Of a stretch of 63,938 nt of DNA, positions 35,631-48,434 are shown one piece after another; positions within the stretch are counted from its first letter, which is position 1; each line of letters starts with the position of its first letter. The DNA lies in assembly GCA_014905825.1 (NCBI GenBank), contig JACGCN010000094.1, forward strand, positions 1 to 63,938. Reading direction: 5' to 3'. The translations under genes were made by a program, and so were the position numbers. The notes below the pieces were generated by a model. The model had not been told where the DNA came from. It saw only the letters and a list, made by a program, of their open reading frames with translations, and searched no databases. Source of the DNA: Lyophyllum atratum (lineage: Eukaryota > Basidiomycota > Agaricomycetes > Agaricales > Lyophyllaceae).

Positions 35631-36338
35631 TCGCCCTCTACGCTTGAATTTTTTGGGACATCCATTCTTCAGCTGACCTTCTTTTGGGGCATATCCGCGT
35701 TCTATATATCCCTCCCATGCATCTTCCCCGCCTTCTCAGCTCGCCATAAGCTGCAGAAGCAGGAGAAGCAGCCCACAATATCAGAGCTCTGGGACTGCGT
35801 TACAATCGTGTCCCGGAACCAGGTGGTCTCCACTCTGCTGCACATAGGTCTCCTCAATCTCGACCACTTTTTGGGGAGGCCACCATCCTATCGTTTCGAC
35901 ACAGTCCTCCCTGGGCCTCTGGAGATCATTCGAGATGTCGCGATAGGTATCTTCCTTCGCGAGATTCTGTTTTATTATATCCATCGCCTTTTCCACCACC
36001 CTACACTCTATCCTGTCATTCACAAGGCCCACCACCGCTTCACTGCACCTGTCGCACTCGCTGCCCAGTATGCGAGCATCACAGAGCACATCTTAGCCAA
36101 CATATTGCCCATCTCATTGCCGCTCACGATCATGCACAGTCATATCGTTACGTTCTGGGTTTTCTTGGCGCTAGAGTTGATCGAAACGACGACCGTGCAT
36201 TCCGGGTACGACTTCTTCGCCGCGTCTGCGATGAAACACGATTCACACCATGAGAGATTTATGGTAAATTTCGGGACCTTTGGATTGTTGGATTGGGTGC
36301 ATGGCACGGATGGGAATGGAAAGATGAAGAAGATCTAG
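35589..36338 (+). CDS. Fatty-acid hydroxylase / sterol desaturase superfamily enzyme
   Basis: Membrane di-iron enzyme of about 249 residues, of the superfamily that includes ERG3, ERG25 and SUR2. The three histidine boxes are complete: HRLFHH, HKAHHRF and HDSHHERF, in the expected order and spacing. Several hydrophobic segments (LQLTFFWGISAFYISLPCIF; VTFWVFLALELIETTTV) anchor it in the ER membrane. The frame is continuous with no introns from ATG 35589 (alternative ATG 35604) to the stop at 36336-36338. The substrate cannot be told; it is shorter than ERG25 or ERG3 and may be a lipid or alkane-type hydroxylase. The first 42 bp of the frame overlap the opposite-strand gene's first exon. Confidence 0.88.
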   Translation: MAISLMWKQLVLQHSPSTLEFFGTSILQLTFFWGISAFYISLPCIFPAFSARHKLQKQEKQPTISELWDCVTIVSRNQVVSTLLHIGLLNLDHFLGRPPSYRFDTVLPGPLEIIRDVAIGIFLREILFYYIHRLFHHPTLYPVIHKAHHRFTAPVALAAQYASITEHILANILPISLPLTIMHSHIVTFWVFLALELIETTTVHSGYDFFAASAMKHDSHHERFMVNFGTFGLLDWVHGTDGNGKMKKI

Positions 36339-36580
36339 TTGACTGAGTTAAGGATTTAGCACTAGCCTGGCGGACGGGCCTTAAGTATGTTGACGGCGTG
36401 TGGTCACTGTTGAGGTTGTCCATCAGCTAGATATGGATCGGATGCCGTAATACAACTTTCAAATGCCAGCCGAGTTCGACGCGTTGAATTGTTTGCCTGA
36501 CCTCATCGCACTCTATCAATTGCTATCTACATATTAACCAGGAATCGTTTTTCATCCTCATATCCCAAACTCGCATCATA

Positions 36581-39500
36581 ATGGGAAAGAGAAAGAAGAG
36601 GGTTCTGGAGGAGTCCTCGGAGATCTTCCATGTCGGTGCGTGCTTACCTCGCTGCCGATAGGAAATAATAAACCACCTGCTTCTCGCGCGCAGAGGTCAT
36701 AACGAAAGCACGCGTAGCTTCTGCCTCCAGCGACGAAGATGAAACTGATAAGGAGGACGAAACGATCAAAAGGAAAGGGAAGAAGAAAGGGAAGGGCAAA
36801 GACAAGGCTGATAAGCCAGCTGCTAGATGGGTGCGTTCTTGTCCAACCTTTTCCTTTTCTTGTCTCGAAAGAGCTTAATTACTACAGGAGTATTATGTCA
36901 AGGTGCCCTTATTCAACACTGCCCCTTTACTTTGTGCTAAACGCCACCTCTAGTGGGCTGGCTATAAGTCAAAATACAATACGTAGGTCGCCGTTCAGTA
37001 TGGGGTGAGTAAAGGCACTAAGTTTTTCGGCCTTACGAGGTGGGAGCCCGAGGAAAACGTCGCGGGATGCCAACGTCTTCTTGCCAGCTTCTGGGAACAT
37101 ATCGGGACAGATAATGCAGACTACTTTGTTGGCCATGAAGTCAAAGCAGAACCTCAATGGATCAGTAAGTCAAAGCTCCACGGTTTTCCAAAGAAAGAAT
37201 TGACTGTCCTCTGCTTGCAACAGAAAAAGAAAAAGGTTACTTTAAACGAGAGCATGGCGACGCCAAGGAAAAATTGAGGGCCCAGAGAGAAAGAGACGAA
37301 CGGGAACGTAGCAAGAAATTGGTGAGCTCACGCATGCTTGTGTTATAGCTCCAACTAAGAAAGGGCGCATTTGGAACAGGTCAAGACAAAGATAAAGTCA
37401 GCGTCCACAGATATATCCCGACCGTCTGTAGTGGCAGCATCGTCCACCAAAGCCAAATCCCGGACGACTGTAACGACTGTTTTACTTTGAGGCATACAAT
37501 TCCTGAAACTTTTTGGATTACAGAGTATGGCCGCATCGGACTCAAGTGATGATTCGGACGACGATAAACCCCTAATAGGGAAACGAAAGTTGGGCAAGGA
37601 ACCCGGGTCGTCGGAAGATGTATGTTTCTGGCCCTTCTCAGATGTACTATCCCGTTAATGTCCTCAGGATATCCCGCTCATCAAGATTCCTGCTCGGAAG
37701 ATGATGAGGACTGATTCTTCAACCCGTGTCGTCACCGATCCCGATCCAAACAAGGTGCGTATCCTCACCTGCCCTTTTTAAAAACTTGCGTAATAATATA
37801 ACGGTGTTAGCCCAAGCAGGCCGCCGTTGCAGAGGTATCTCATCATTCTGTCCTTGGTAATTATCTGCTGACCATTTCGACAGCACGAGCGGGCGACATC
37901 CCTTTTTTCGGAACCATCGCCTGAGCAGTCACCCGCGAATAAGATACCTCGACCACTGCCTCCGCCTCCACCGCCAAGATCCCAGCCATCGTCAGCGAAA
38001 AGCACCCCCACTATGACTGCAAGTATTCCACGACGTCAGCCCAATCCCCACGCCAGGATCGCTGAAATGGTGCCAGAGAACATCGCCTCAGGAAGTGGAA
38101 TTTCTACAAAGCAACGGCTTGCCCAGGGTGCGCTGGCTCCCACACGACCGAAATCTATCCCCCTTCCCGCTCCAAAGCAAAGACCTCCCATGCCACCTGT
38201 TAGAACCAGTTCCGCTAATATGATGAACCTTCATTTCAAGCCGAAAACACCATCAACCCCGGTGCTAAGTGTTGGTGGTCCCCTTGGAATGAATGACAAC
38301 AGGAGTCCTATCACCCCACATGCTTCCTTCGGCGGTAGAGAGCCTACATTGGCAGCATTAAACGCACCTTTATCTCCCATAACACAAGATCTGCAGCTTC
38401 ACCAGGCTCCAGCGCCTGCTCAAGACTACATTATGCACGAATATGACGATGCAATGGGATACATCAACCCTTCCGTAGCGACGACAAGGTTTATTTTCCG
38501 TCACTCATAAGCCATATATCATCCAGAGGCTGATATAATCCCAAAGACCAATGCAATCTCGACATACTGCGACCCCGCAAACAGTTGAACAATTCCTACA
38601 GAGCGCAATGCCACCTGGGTGAGTTCAGCAACTTGAGATGCCACTTGTTATAACCTCTTCCTCTTATTACACAGTCTTGCCGCGCCTCTAACGTGACTGT
38701 TTCTATCTTTTGAAATCTGTGCTTGTCTGATTTATCGATATAGGCCCGCTGTCGAGCAAGCTTTTGAACCACTACCGCCAAGATCCCTCGCGCCGAGGAA
38801 ACCCCTTCCACAAAAGTAGGTTTATTAAATCGTCATTTATCACCTCTGATATCTCGCCAGGATTCCGAAGAAGTGGACTTGGTCTGGCGGAGTATTTACG
38901 GAAGCCAAAACCTCTGAACCCGTTTTCAATGTCACCTTTGTCGACGCTACGGAACCCGTACACGGAGGAATGCCGTTCAGTGTGGCGCTAGCTCAGGTGG
39001 AACACCTTGACTTTACAAGCTTTCATGATGCCGTCGATCTTGACGCCATCATATCGGCATGCAAAGGCGTGCACCAATTTGCTCGCCTAGACCCGAAGGA
39101 AAGCCAGGACATCCGACCCTTACAGATATTCAGTACCTACATGATGAAGATGCAAAAGGTATGTACTCCCAAGCCTATTTTTTGCCTTCCTTGCCAATGC
39201 TTTGTTAGATTGTTCTACTCCCCATATCCCTTGACAACACTGTCGTTGCGCACATCTTCTTCTTCCACCACAGTACCGCAATTCCGGCGCGTCGATTCAA
39301 AGCACCATTTGCGCTCCAGAGGCCAGGGTCTTTGGTTGCTGCCCTGGTGCCATGGACTCTGATGTCGGCCCAACTTTCAAAGCATTCACGCAAACCACCA
39401 AGTACCTATCTTCCAGTTAAGGCCGAGATGGAGCCTATCATGAAGGAGGAGCGATGGGAACGAACGATACGAACGAAGTCTACATACCACCACGCGCTCC

Positions 39501-40597
39501 GTGTTTTAAAATTCCCCAAGTGGCTGCACGATTTCATGTCTGAGGAAGGGCGCGAGCGGACATTTTATATCTGGTCGGAACCTGGTGACGGTACGAAGAG
39601 GAAGCCTGGTATGGAAACACACTTGCTGCTCGCGATCATGGAACAATGTGGCGCTAAGAAACCTCGTCACAACCTTGCTGATACGCGCGTCATATTCGTG
39701 CATGTTGGTGCCATCCGCACGCTCTATCGACTTTCTGGTTTCCAGGACATATGTTCCACCTCACTCCATATCCAATTCTATACCTATGGCACTCACGAAA
39801 GTGTCCCACCTGCGTACTGGGGGGTGCGCGAAATCTATCCTTGCGGTGAGTTGCGAATTTTTCTCCTATGGGATGTTCTGATAGCATAGAAATGCAGGTG
39901 GTGTTGTCACTTTTACTCCAAGTGCAATCCTTGATGATCCCATTGGTGTGCTTCATCGTATTAACCAAGTTCAAAGCCATCCTTTGTGGGAGTGTTACAT
40001 CCTGCCGTCAACTCTTGGGATGATCGCGAAATTGTGCTGCCAGAACAGTGACGACCCCTTGGGGTTACTTGATAGGTCGGTTCCCTTCTTATCATTGCTC
40101 CCAATCCTCTTTCTCACACTTGACCTAGTGGCAAATTCCCTTTTGTCGGCCTCCTGGACGCGATTCAGAATGGTCAGCTTGCGCTGATGACGTCTCCGCC
40201 TCCACATGAACTTTCTCCGACGACAAACACCGATTCCCGGCAGGAATGGCTCCGGCATAATTGGACGCATCGCCCTCAGGGTCATCTGCACACCCTCCAG
40301 TTTGGTATCAACGCTTTCAACACCAGATATGGGAACGTCCAGCAAGCTGAATGGGTACCAACGAGCTATACCGATATCTCAAAGGACGTGACGAGCATGA
40401 GGTGCCAACCCGCCATAATGCAGCACTATCGAAGATATGTTATATTACAGAGCCCTAAGGAGAAGGAAAGCCGCCTGCCGGATGGGGTGAGTTGTCCTGA
40501 GTATGTCGTGTTTTGCAAACTAATGTAACTTTAGCTGGAATGGACAACACTTGCGAAATTTGACTTCAAGGATGACTTCTTTCCAAAGCAAGAATAG
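36581..40597 (+). CDS. Chromodomain protein with large uncharacterised C-terminal region
   Basis: A chromodomain binds methylated histone tails. Exons 1-5 give MGKRKKRVLEESSEIFHV, EVITKARV, a Lys-rich loop, then the core EYYVKWAGYKSKYNTWEPEE, with all three cage positions (the aromatic pair YY/W and W) apparent. The chromo core is interrupted by a long charged loop (KRKGKKKGKGKDKADKPA). After it come a Lys/Arg-rich helix, Ser/Pro-rich disordered regions and a conserved-looking C-terminal part (FSVALAQVEHLDFTSFHDAV, HALRVLKFPKWLHDFMSEEG, ETHLLLAIMEQCGAKK, ADTRVIFVHVGAIRTLYRLS, HLHTLQFGINAFNTRYGN). The stop is at 40595-40597. One join near 39270-39400 is not resolved: two frames both look coding, so a splice variant or one-base error lies there. 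Probably a heterochromatin-type factor; no specific orthologue claimed. Confidence 0.75.
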
Positions 40598-40668
40598 ATT
40601 ACATTTGTACATACATTTATATCATACTATGGCGAGGCTACGAGCCAAACGCCGCATTTTGTACACTA

Positions 40669-41551
40669 CTATGACAAGAAAGATTCCGATAATGCTTGCC
40701 GAAGATGTTCATCCTTCTCCCACGCGTCGATTGCTTCTGCCTGGTAAGTAATCATGAACGGTAAGCTTGTAATGTATCTGGAGTTGAAGCAACATTATAC
40801 AGACCGAGAACAGGACTGCTGACTTGTTAGATTCTAGTAGTTCCCCTGCAACCACTAGCTCATCGAGAAGCTACAGAAATGTTAGTGGAAGTAGCGGTGA
40901 GTTACTTGACTCATCCATACCCCGTATGCTTTCTGAAAGTTGAAAATTCTGTGGAGAAGATACGTCGAAGGATCCAGTGTACCCATATAGCACGCAAGCA
41001 ACTCACAAGTCTAATTCGCAGACCTAACAGGTGGACTTGAACGTCAATCGCATTGAGCGGGCACAATTCGAACACTAACGTTGCCAAAATACTTGTCCAG
41101 GACCTCGACGTATCGGTAAATAATCTCCAATGTTAACAGCTCGTTGTCGTTTTCTCCTATCTCGCATACGAAGAACAACGAAGCATACTGCCGGTATATG
41201 ACCTAGGAGAGGGGGACAGGTTGAAAGCTCAAAGGTGATATCAGGCAATGGTGCCACAGTGACACACCTTTGCCCCTGAAATTCCGATCGTTTCTGTGAA
41301 CACGACGTAGTAGCGAATATCACAGCAGACCTACCTTTGTATTCGATCACATTACACATACGCGGCCGGCGCGCAAGGACGAGACGCGTTACATCTTGAA
41401 TTATCTTGGTTTTGGCCTTGGGTGGCGTGGTGGTGAACCATTTCGCCAGACGCAGTTTGCCTGCGATGTGTGTTGTGGGGCTAAGCGGACACGTCGTACT
41501 CAGCGTCGCAAACTGACCTTGTCGCGAAATGAGCAAAATGTAATGGATCAT
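40669..41551 (-). CDS. APS1: AP-1 clathrin adaptor complex, sigma subunit
   Basis: Small subunit of the AP-1 adaptor, which sorts cargo between trans-Golgi network and endosomes. The start at 41549-41551 gives [12 protein letters not shown], then [97 protein letters not shown] and a divergent tail ending [13 protein letters not shown] at 40669. Seven exons join in phase to about 155 residues. A tiny 26-nt exon between the EYK and VIYR blocks adds about five residues (TIGISG) compared with the usual EYKDTKVIYR; this is unusual. It converges on the chromodomain gene with 71 bp between stops. Confidence 0.92.
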
Positions 41552-41831
41552 ATGGTCTGAACCTGTAGCGTCCCTAATCAGGGAAAGAAGTTGTCCATAC
41601 AGAGCTGTCATCACAGCGTTCAATAAATTCGAAGCGGAGGCCCTCAGATGCGGCCATTCTTCTTCTTGGACCTCGAAGACATGTAACAAGCAGTTCTGAG
41701 ACGCGGCGATACTTATACAATTTTTATACTTATATTCGTCTCAACGTTGGTCTATCGTGAATGTCCTAGTGACCATCCTAGCCCCATCTCCAAATCCTTG
41801 ATCCAACCATCTCCTCAAGGCATACAAAAAA

Positions 41832-42661
41832 TCATAATTTAAACGGGGTTCGAGGATATTGAACCTTCTCCGCAGCCGCATCATCGACGAACCAATAAAG
41901 CTGACCTGGAAACACTGGTTTTACCCTGGCGGCAGGTAACCCAGTCTCCGGATGGTCCAAGATTTGGCTAAGAGTGTCTACTTTCTCCTTTCCAGCAGCA
42001 ACGAAGACGACTCTCAGAGCGTGGTTGATGACGGGAAATGTGAACGTGATCCTCTTCGGCGGGGGTTTAGGGGAATCTTCGAGGTATGCTACCCATCGGT
42101 CCTCCTCGGTAAGAAGCTCATGGCCCGGGAAGAGAGAGGCGGTATGGCCGTCGGGTCCCATCCCAAGCAGAATGAGGTCGAAGATGGGGAAACGAGCCGA
42201 GTCTTTTTGGGCGAATTCACGAATAAGCTCCTTCTCGTACGCATCGGAAAGCTCTTCGAGGTCGTTCAGAAGATTTGGGTCGATGGGGTGGATATGATCC
42301 GCTGGAATAGGAACCTTGGAAAAGAGATGCGTGGTGCATGCCAAATGGTTGGAGTCGGGGTGATCGAGAGGGACGACGCGCTCGTCGACATAGAAGACTT
42401 GCCTAGGGAGATATGAGAAGGGCGCATATATAGGTATGATAGGACGCACCATTTGTCCCATTTTATTCCTGGGTTGCCAATGAGGCCTCTGAGCATCTTG
42501 GGGAGAGAGCCGCCGGAGAGGGCGACGGTGAATCGGCCCTTCTTGTCGAGGGAGTCCTTCTGTGCCTTGAGAACAAAGGCGGCAAGGGAGTCAGCGAGGG
42601 CATCGGTGTCGGGAAAGGAGATGAGGACGGGGGCACTGGGGGGCTGATGAACGCCTGCCAT
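41832..42661 (-). CDS. 6-phosphogluconolactonase
   Basis: Second enzyme of the oxidative pentose-phosphate pathway; hydrolyses 6-phosphogluconolactone. The start at 42659-42661 gives MAGVHQPPSAPVLISFPDTD; then GRFTVALSGGSLPKMLRG (sugar-phosphate binding loop), QVFYVDERVVPLDHPDSNH, FDLILLGMGPDGHTASLFPG (the family signature) and RITFTFPVINHALRVVFVAA. A single 46-nt intron lies after KWDKW. The C-terminus is short and ends at 41832. Homologues in yeast are SOL3/SOL4. An ATG 36 nt upstream is also in frame. 6-phosphogluconate dehydrogenase, the next enzyme of the pathway, is 8.4 kb away. Confidence 0.95.
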
Positions 42662-42788
42662 GGTTGTTGCAGGTAGAGTTGTCTTATCTACGATCACCTG
42701 ATCCTGACGTCAGTCATGAAAACAAACGTCGTAACGGGCATTATTACAAACAAGTCGAGAATATATACGATACGTAAATCAGCCTCCC

Positions 42789-43746
<958 letters not shown>

Positions 43747-43897
43747 TTGTGAGGGTATATGGGACAAATATAGGTCGAATTAAGGAGATTGTGGTGGTCG
43801 TTCAAGGGGTAGTGAGCCAGCGTTTTCAGCCACATATGACTGTTCAAACTCCGATCGTCCTGCCACCGTGACCGTCATCTCGTCCCGCAACGACTAA

Positions 43898-44915
43898 ATG
43901 GCAGAGCCTGCTTGGCAAGAACAGCTACGTCTGCGGCTCACGGAGAGAAATGCGAAGGAGTCTGCTTATGCGTCCATAATTGAGCAGTGTAAGTCCAGCC
44001 CCCCGTTGCTCAGCACACGAACTTATGTAACCAAAAACTCAAATAAGATCGTAGGTTGGCACAGCAGACCAAGCTCCTCAAGGAGCGCAATGCCTCTCTT
44101 TTACGCGCGGTCGGTTCGGTGAGAGCCAATCCTAGTAGCTCTACAGTGATGGTCCCAGGAGCGGGTGACGAGTAAGTTATGCAACTGCTGTTATCCATCT
44201 CGTTCATCTCATATCTCCTCAACGTACCAGCAACCCCGTGCGCGCCGCCTACATGGCATCCCTCGAGTCTCAAATTTCATCACTACGAGACGAGCTGGCG
44301 ACTGTGTATAAAACACAAGGCCAGAACGCCCAGCGCCTCCTATCCATGAATGAGACGCTACGAGAGAAGGAGGAGATGTCCAGGATCGACTCCGAGAACT
44401 ATAGGAAAACAAAGGATGAGATTGCAGTCCTAAGGCGCAAGGTAGATCAGCATGCCGAGCTCATGGCGGAGAAGGATCGCAACGTCCAAGTTTGTGTCGT
44501 TCAATTTTAGTGTCTGTCCAAGTTACTTATCGAGATCACATTGCAGGTCCTACACGACGAGATCAACACGCTGCAATTGGAGCTTGGCCAGATCGATGAC
44601 CGTAACGCGACTCTCACCAAGGACAACGCCAAACTTCTCCAGCGCTGGCTCGACGCGAAACAGGCGGAGGCTAATAAAATGAACGAGGCCAATCAGTTCT
44701 ACGAGAACATGCGTTCCAAGCATCAAGCCGTGCTGAGCTGGAGAGACGGGTCTGAGGGAGAGGCTGGCAGCCGCAATGGATTGGAGACGGGGTCCAACGC
44801 TTCTGCTTCGGTGTCGGGAAAAGGGCATGCAGGAGACGCCAGTCACTCGAACCCGACGAAGGATGGGATACCTTCTCAAGCAACGAATCCGCTAGAACTG
44901 ACGCCGAATGGCTGA
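43898..44915 (+). CDS. ATG16: Autophagy protein ATG16
   Basis: ATG16 dimerises through a coiled coil and recruits ATG12-ATG5 to the phagophore, where it directs ATG8 lipidation. The N-terminus (WQEQLRLRLTERNAKESAYA ... EQYRRLAQQTKLLKERNASL) matches the ATG5-binding helix of the family. The long coiled coil follows (YMASLESQISSLRDELATVY, EEMSRIDSENYRKTKDEI, VLHDEINTLQLELGQIDDRN, KDNAKLLQRWLDAKQAEANK). A short Gly/Ser-rich tail ends at 44913-44915; there is no WD40 domain, as in other fungi. Four exons join in phase to about 280 residues. Confidence 0.93.
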
Positions 44916-45257
44916 TTGTTGACGATTAGGTCTTATTGCTCGTTTTATACCCTTGATTAATGCATATATCCTCTCCTATTGACCTATTCAACCAACGCAG
45001 CAATGTTTTACGCACACCAAGGAAGGTTTCTACGACAATTTGCAGGTTGTGGCATACTGGAAGACTTCACTGTTATTTGAGTACATACGAGAAAAAATGA
45101 GGAAAGGCAGATATGGACAAGAGAATTTTGCGAATAAATGGTAAGGAGCGACCTGTACAAGTGGACAAGGAGACCATACACACGTTTGAAGTGGTGACAC
45201 TCATGAATGAGCTACGTTTATGTTAAAAGAAAAGGAGATCAAGAAAATCTAACATCT
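44916..45257. other. Convergent intergenic region
   Basis: About 340 bp between ATG16 and the RRM protein, holding both 3' ends. Nothing else seen. Confidence 0.6.
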
Positions 45258-46818
45258 TCAAGCAGGGCCTTGCATCTGAGCATCTCCGCCAGCTTGCTGA
45301 CCAGCTTGACCATAATAACCTAGAACGATTCATGAGGGAGACACGTTAAAGAGGAAAAACATTACTGACCACCCCAGTAGTTAGAATAGTACGAGGGATC
45401 CGCAGCTCCCCACTGAGCCTGCCCAGCTTGTCCAGCGGCGGCGGCGTTAGGATCGGCACCAGGCTGTTGACCAGCTGCAGTTAGGCCAAGACCTGCACCG
45501 GTAGCACCAGCGGCTTGTGGCATGCCGGGAGAGCCCGGGCCAGCGGCACCAGGTGCACCGCCGCCTTGGGCGGGGAAAGCTCCATATGCACCGAAGCCGT
45601 ATTGCCCGTAGGAGTTGGGCTGAGGCATTCCGTACATGGGCTAGAGTATGGACTATGTTAGTTACATCCACACCGATGTGAGCTAGAGCGGCGCACCATT
45701 TGTCCGTAGGCAGCGGGAGCGGCGGTCGGCGTCAAGGGTCCACCAGGTTGGGCAGCTCCACCATCAGCCCTGTCCTTGCCCCAGCTGCACTTGATCGGCC
45801 TTCCATGAACCATCTGCCCTTGAAGTTGGACGATTGCCATCGCTGCATGCTCGTGGGTGTCGAGCTTAACGAATGCGAAGCCTCGATCAGCTTGCATACG
45901 TATCTCGGAAAGGTAACCGATGGATTGGAAAAGGGGAATGAGGTCTGCCTGGGTACAGTATGGGACGAGATTTCCAACGTAAACGGTCGAATTGTACGAC
46001 GGAGTCTGCTGAACAACCGATTCATAAGAGAGGGGTCCGCCTTGGAAGTTGATTGGGGCGGGGGCACCACCGCCGCCGCCGCCGCCGCCTCCAGGGCGTG
46101 GGGAGGAGGCCGGGGCTCCGACGGCGGGAGCGCCCTGAGTCTTTTGGTTGGCCCAGTTGACACGGATGGCACGAGAACCAAGCCATTCTCCGTTCATGGT
46201 GGCGATAGCCTGCTCAGCATCGGTCTTGTCGCGGAAGGCAAGGAAACCATAGCCACGAGATTTTCCGGAGTTCATATCCCACATCACGCGGGCGTCCGAC
46301 ATGGTCCCAAAAGCACTGAAGGCTTTAGCGAGAACCTCGTCATTGACCTCGGGGCTTAGATCTCCGACGAAAACATGGTAGTGACCAGTGGTGTCCTCCT
46401 TGTTTTGTTGTCCCTGGTAAGCCCAATTGACTCGGATCTCTGTATCAAAGATCTTGCGACCGTTGAGTGTCTGCAAGGCAGTCTCTGCGGCACGCATGTC
46501 CATGTACTCGACGAAGCCATAGTTGAGACCGCCGTGTTGGTAGTTGCGGTCAGGGATGATTTTGACATGTTGTACGGGTCCAGCGACGGCGAAGATCTCA
46601 GTGAGCATGTACTCTGTGACACGAGGGCTCAAATTGCCAACATAAAGATGAGCGCGCCGCTGCATGTCCATATCACCGAGCCGAAAAAGACAAGATATGT
46701 CGAATAAAGTGAAACAGTCGCAAAGATCATTGAAACCAAGGATCAGCTGAGTGAACAAGAAAAAGAGAATGGGGGCTTACCGGAGCATCCGCCGGTCCTC
46801 CCATACCCATTGGATTCA
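45258..46818 (-). CDS. PUB1: Three-RRM RNA-binding protein of the PUB1/TIA-1 type
   Basis: Poly(U)-binding and stress-granule type protein. The start at 46816-46818 (MNPMGMGGPADAP) is joined over a 121-nt intron (46660-46780) to RRM1 (RRAHLYVGNLSPRVTEYML). RRM2 has HYHVFVGDLSPEVNDEVLA and SRGYGFLAFRDKTDAEQAIA; RRM3 has STVYVGNLVPYCTQADLIPL and RGFAFVKLDTHEHAAMAIV. Between RRM2 and RRM3 is a run of nine glycines coded by a CCG-type trinucleotide repeat (46069-46088). The C-terminal ~110 residues are Gly/Ala/Gln/Tyr-rich and prion-like (YGQYGFGAYGAFPAQGGG). The stop is at 45258-45260. NAM8 or NGR1 are less likely because of the GHYHVFVGDLSPEV signature. Confidence 0.92.
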
Positions 46819-46944
46819 TGATTCAAAAGATAAAGGAAAATGAGACCTGTTTTGAGGAGTTAGCCCAACGACTGTCTAGTCGAGGATGTGGAATGGGCGA
46901 ACGAAGTCGGAAACAACAAACAGTATACGATATACGAGTCCTTC

Positions 46945-47000
46945 AGAGAGAGGAAAGGATAGAGAGGAGAGAGGAGAGAGAGGAAGAAAGGAAAGAGAAG
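46945..47000 (-). promoter_or_regulatory. CT-rich leader tract upstream of the RRM gene
   Basis: On the minus (coding) strand this is an almost pure pyrimidine tract of about 55 bp with repeated CTCTCTC units, 130-180 bp upstream of the start codon at 46818. Such CT tracts often precede transcription start sites of highly expressed basidiomycete genes. Confidence 0.5.
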
Positions 47001-47108
47001 ACAAGAGATACTTAGAGACTAGATGACAGTCAAGAGCAAGGAGTAACTGCGGCCGTGAGACTTTTTTAGTCAACATCCTAGGTCACCCGCGCAATGTATT
47101 GGATATGT

Positions 47109-48305
47109 CTACTTGTTCGTAGGTACATTCAACAGGACGTTCCCTCCCCCACTCGGGATATAGGTCACATTTGGGTTGTTAGCAAGCGACTGCACAATCG
47201 CCTTACTCGCCTCGATTTTCCTAAACGCCACAAATGCCTCTCCTGCTTTCTCGAGAGCTCGTGAGATCGTGGCTGCCGCCTCGGCCTCACCCTCAGCGCG
47301 GATAACGGCCGCTTGACGCTCTTGTTCAGCCTTTCCATGTTTTTGTCAGCTCTGATGCGCCCAAAAAACATGGGATAAACCCACCTTTTCGACAATAAAT
47401 TTAGCCCGTTCAGCATCTAGCAGTCAATGTAAGCTATGACTGGAGGTACATCATGAGGATGCGAGTACCTTGCTGGGCTATTTGTTTTGCTTCGACGGCT
47501 TGCGTGAATTCCTGACATAACATATTCGGTCACCATACGTATCATAAAACACCCCAGGAAATCATACTTTTCCGAACGTCAAGTGAGTGATGGAGACATC
47601 CTCAAGCTTGATGTTGAATTCACCCGCGCGTTGAAGAAGGTCGGCCCTAATTCTGGACGATACCTGAGGAAAAGTTATGAAGGTCGCGCTATGACCATAA
47701 GACCACCATGAACTCACAACTTCACGCTGCGTGATGAGCTCTGCGGCGTCGAATTGTGCCACAATGCTTTTTAGAACCTCATTGCCAATGGATGGCAAGA
47801 CTCTCTCGTCGTAGTCCATTCCAAGACTTTGGTAGATTTTGGGGAGGTGTTCGATGTCTGGTCGAGACAGGACACGAAGAGTGATTGACACCATTTGTAA
47901 GTCCTTCGAGCCCGTAGTTGTTGAGATGTTCTAAACACGTTATTAGACGGTTAAGGCAGGGAACGGTGCTTCGAGACTAACCCGAGGCTTAATGCGACAG
48001 TCATACAAAATAGCACGCTGCAGCCAAGGAACCAACAAGTGGGTTCCTTCGCCCGACGCCTGTGAGAAAGAGATAGGTCAATTCGGCTGGAAATAGTCAA
48101 CCATTGAAGGCCTCTAACCCTGTCCTTTACACCAGAGAAACGATCAAACATGACTGCTTGGTAACCTCCGGGAACATCATAAAGACTGGCTTGGACTAGA
48201 GCCGCAGCAACACCCAGAGGGACTAGAATGATATGAGCTCACGACTTATACTCGGCTTTGTTAAGACTCACCCAGGAGGCGACTTGCGTTTTGCGAGAAA
48301 GCCAT
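47109..48305 (-). CDS. PHB1: Prohibitin 1
   Basis: Subunit of the ring-shaped prohibitin complex in the mitochondrial inner membrane. The start at 48303-48305 gives [20 protein letters not shown], a short N-terminal membrane anchor. Next come [94 protein letters not shown], and the coiled-coil [20 protein letters not shown] / [19 protein letters not shown]. It ends [12 protein letters not shown] at 47109-47111. Eight or so exons join in phase to about 270 residues, the usual length. Confidence 0.96.
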
Positions 48306-48434
48306 GACAGTCGAACGCAAGCTTGTAGACGGAACAAACACTCCACAACGCGTACCCCGGCAAAGTCGTTGATACCCGAGAATTCAAAATAAACTTGGCT
48401 GAATTCCTCAAACTAATAACTTGTTGTATAGATC

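Noticed and set aside
41952..42416. 154-codon open frame on plus opposite 6-phosphogluconolactonase
   Set aside because: Antisense shadow of a fully supported enzyme gene.
45700..46359. 219-codon open frame on plus opposite the RRM gene
   Set aside because: It is antisense to three clear RRMs; its composition is a shadow of the Gly-rich coding strand.
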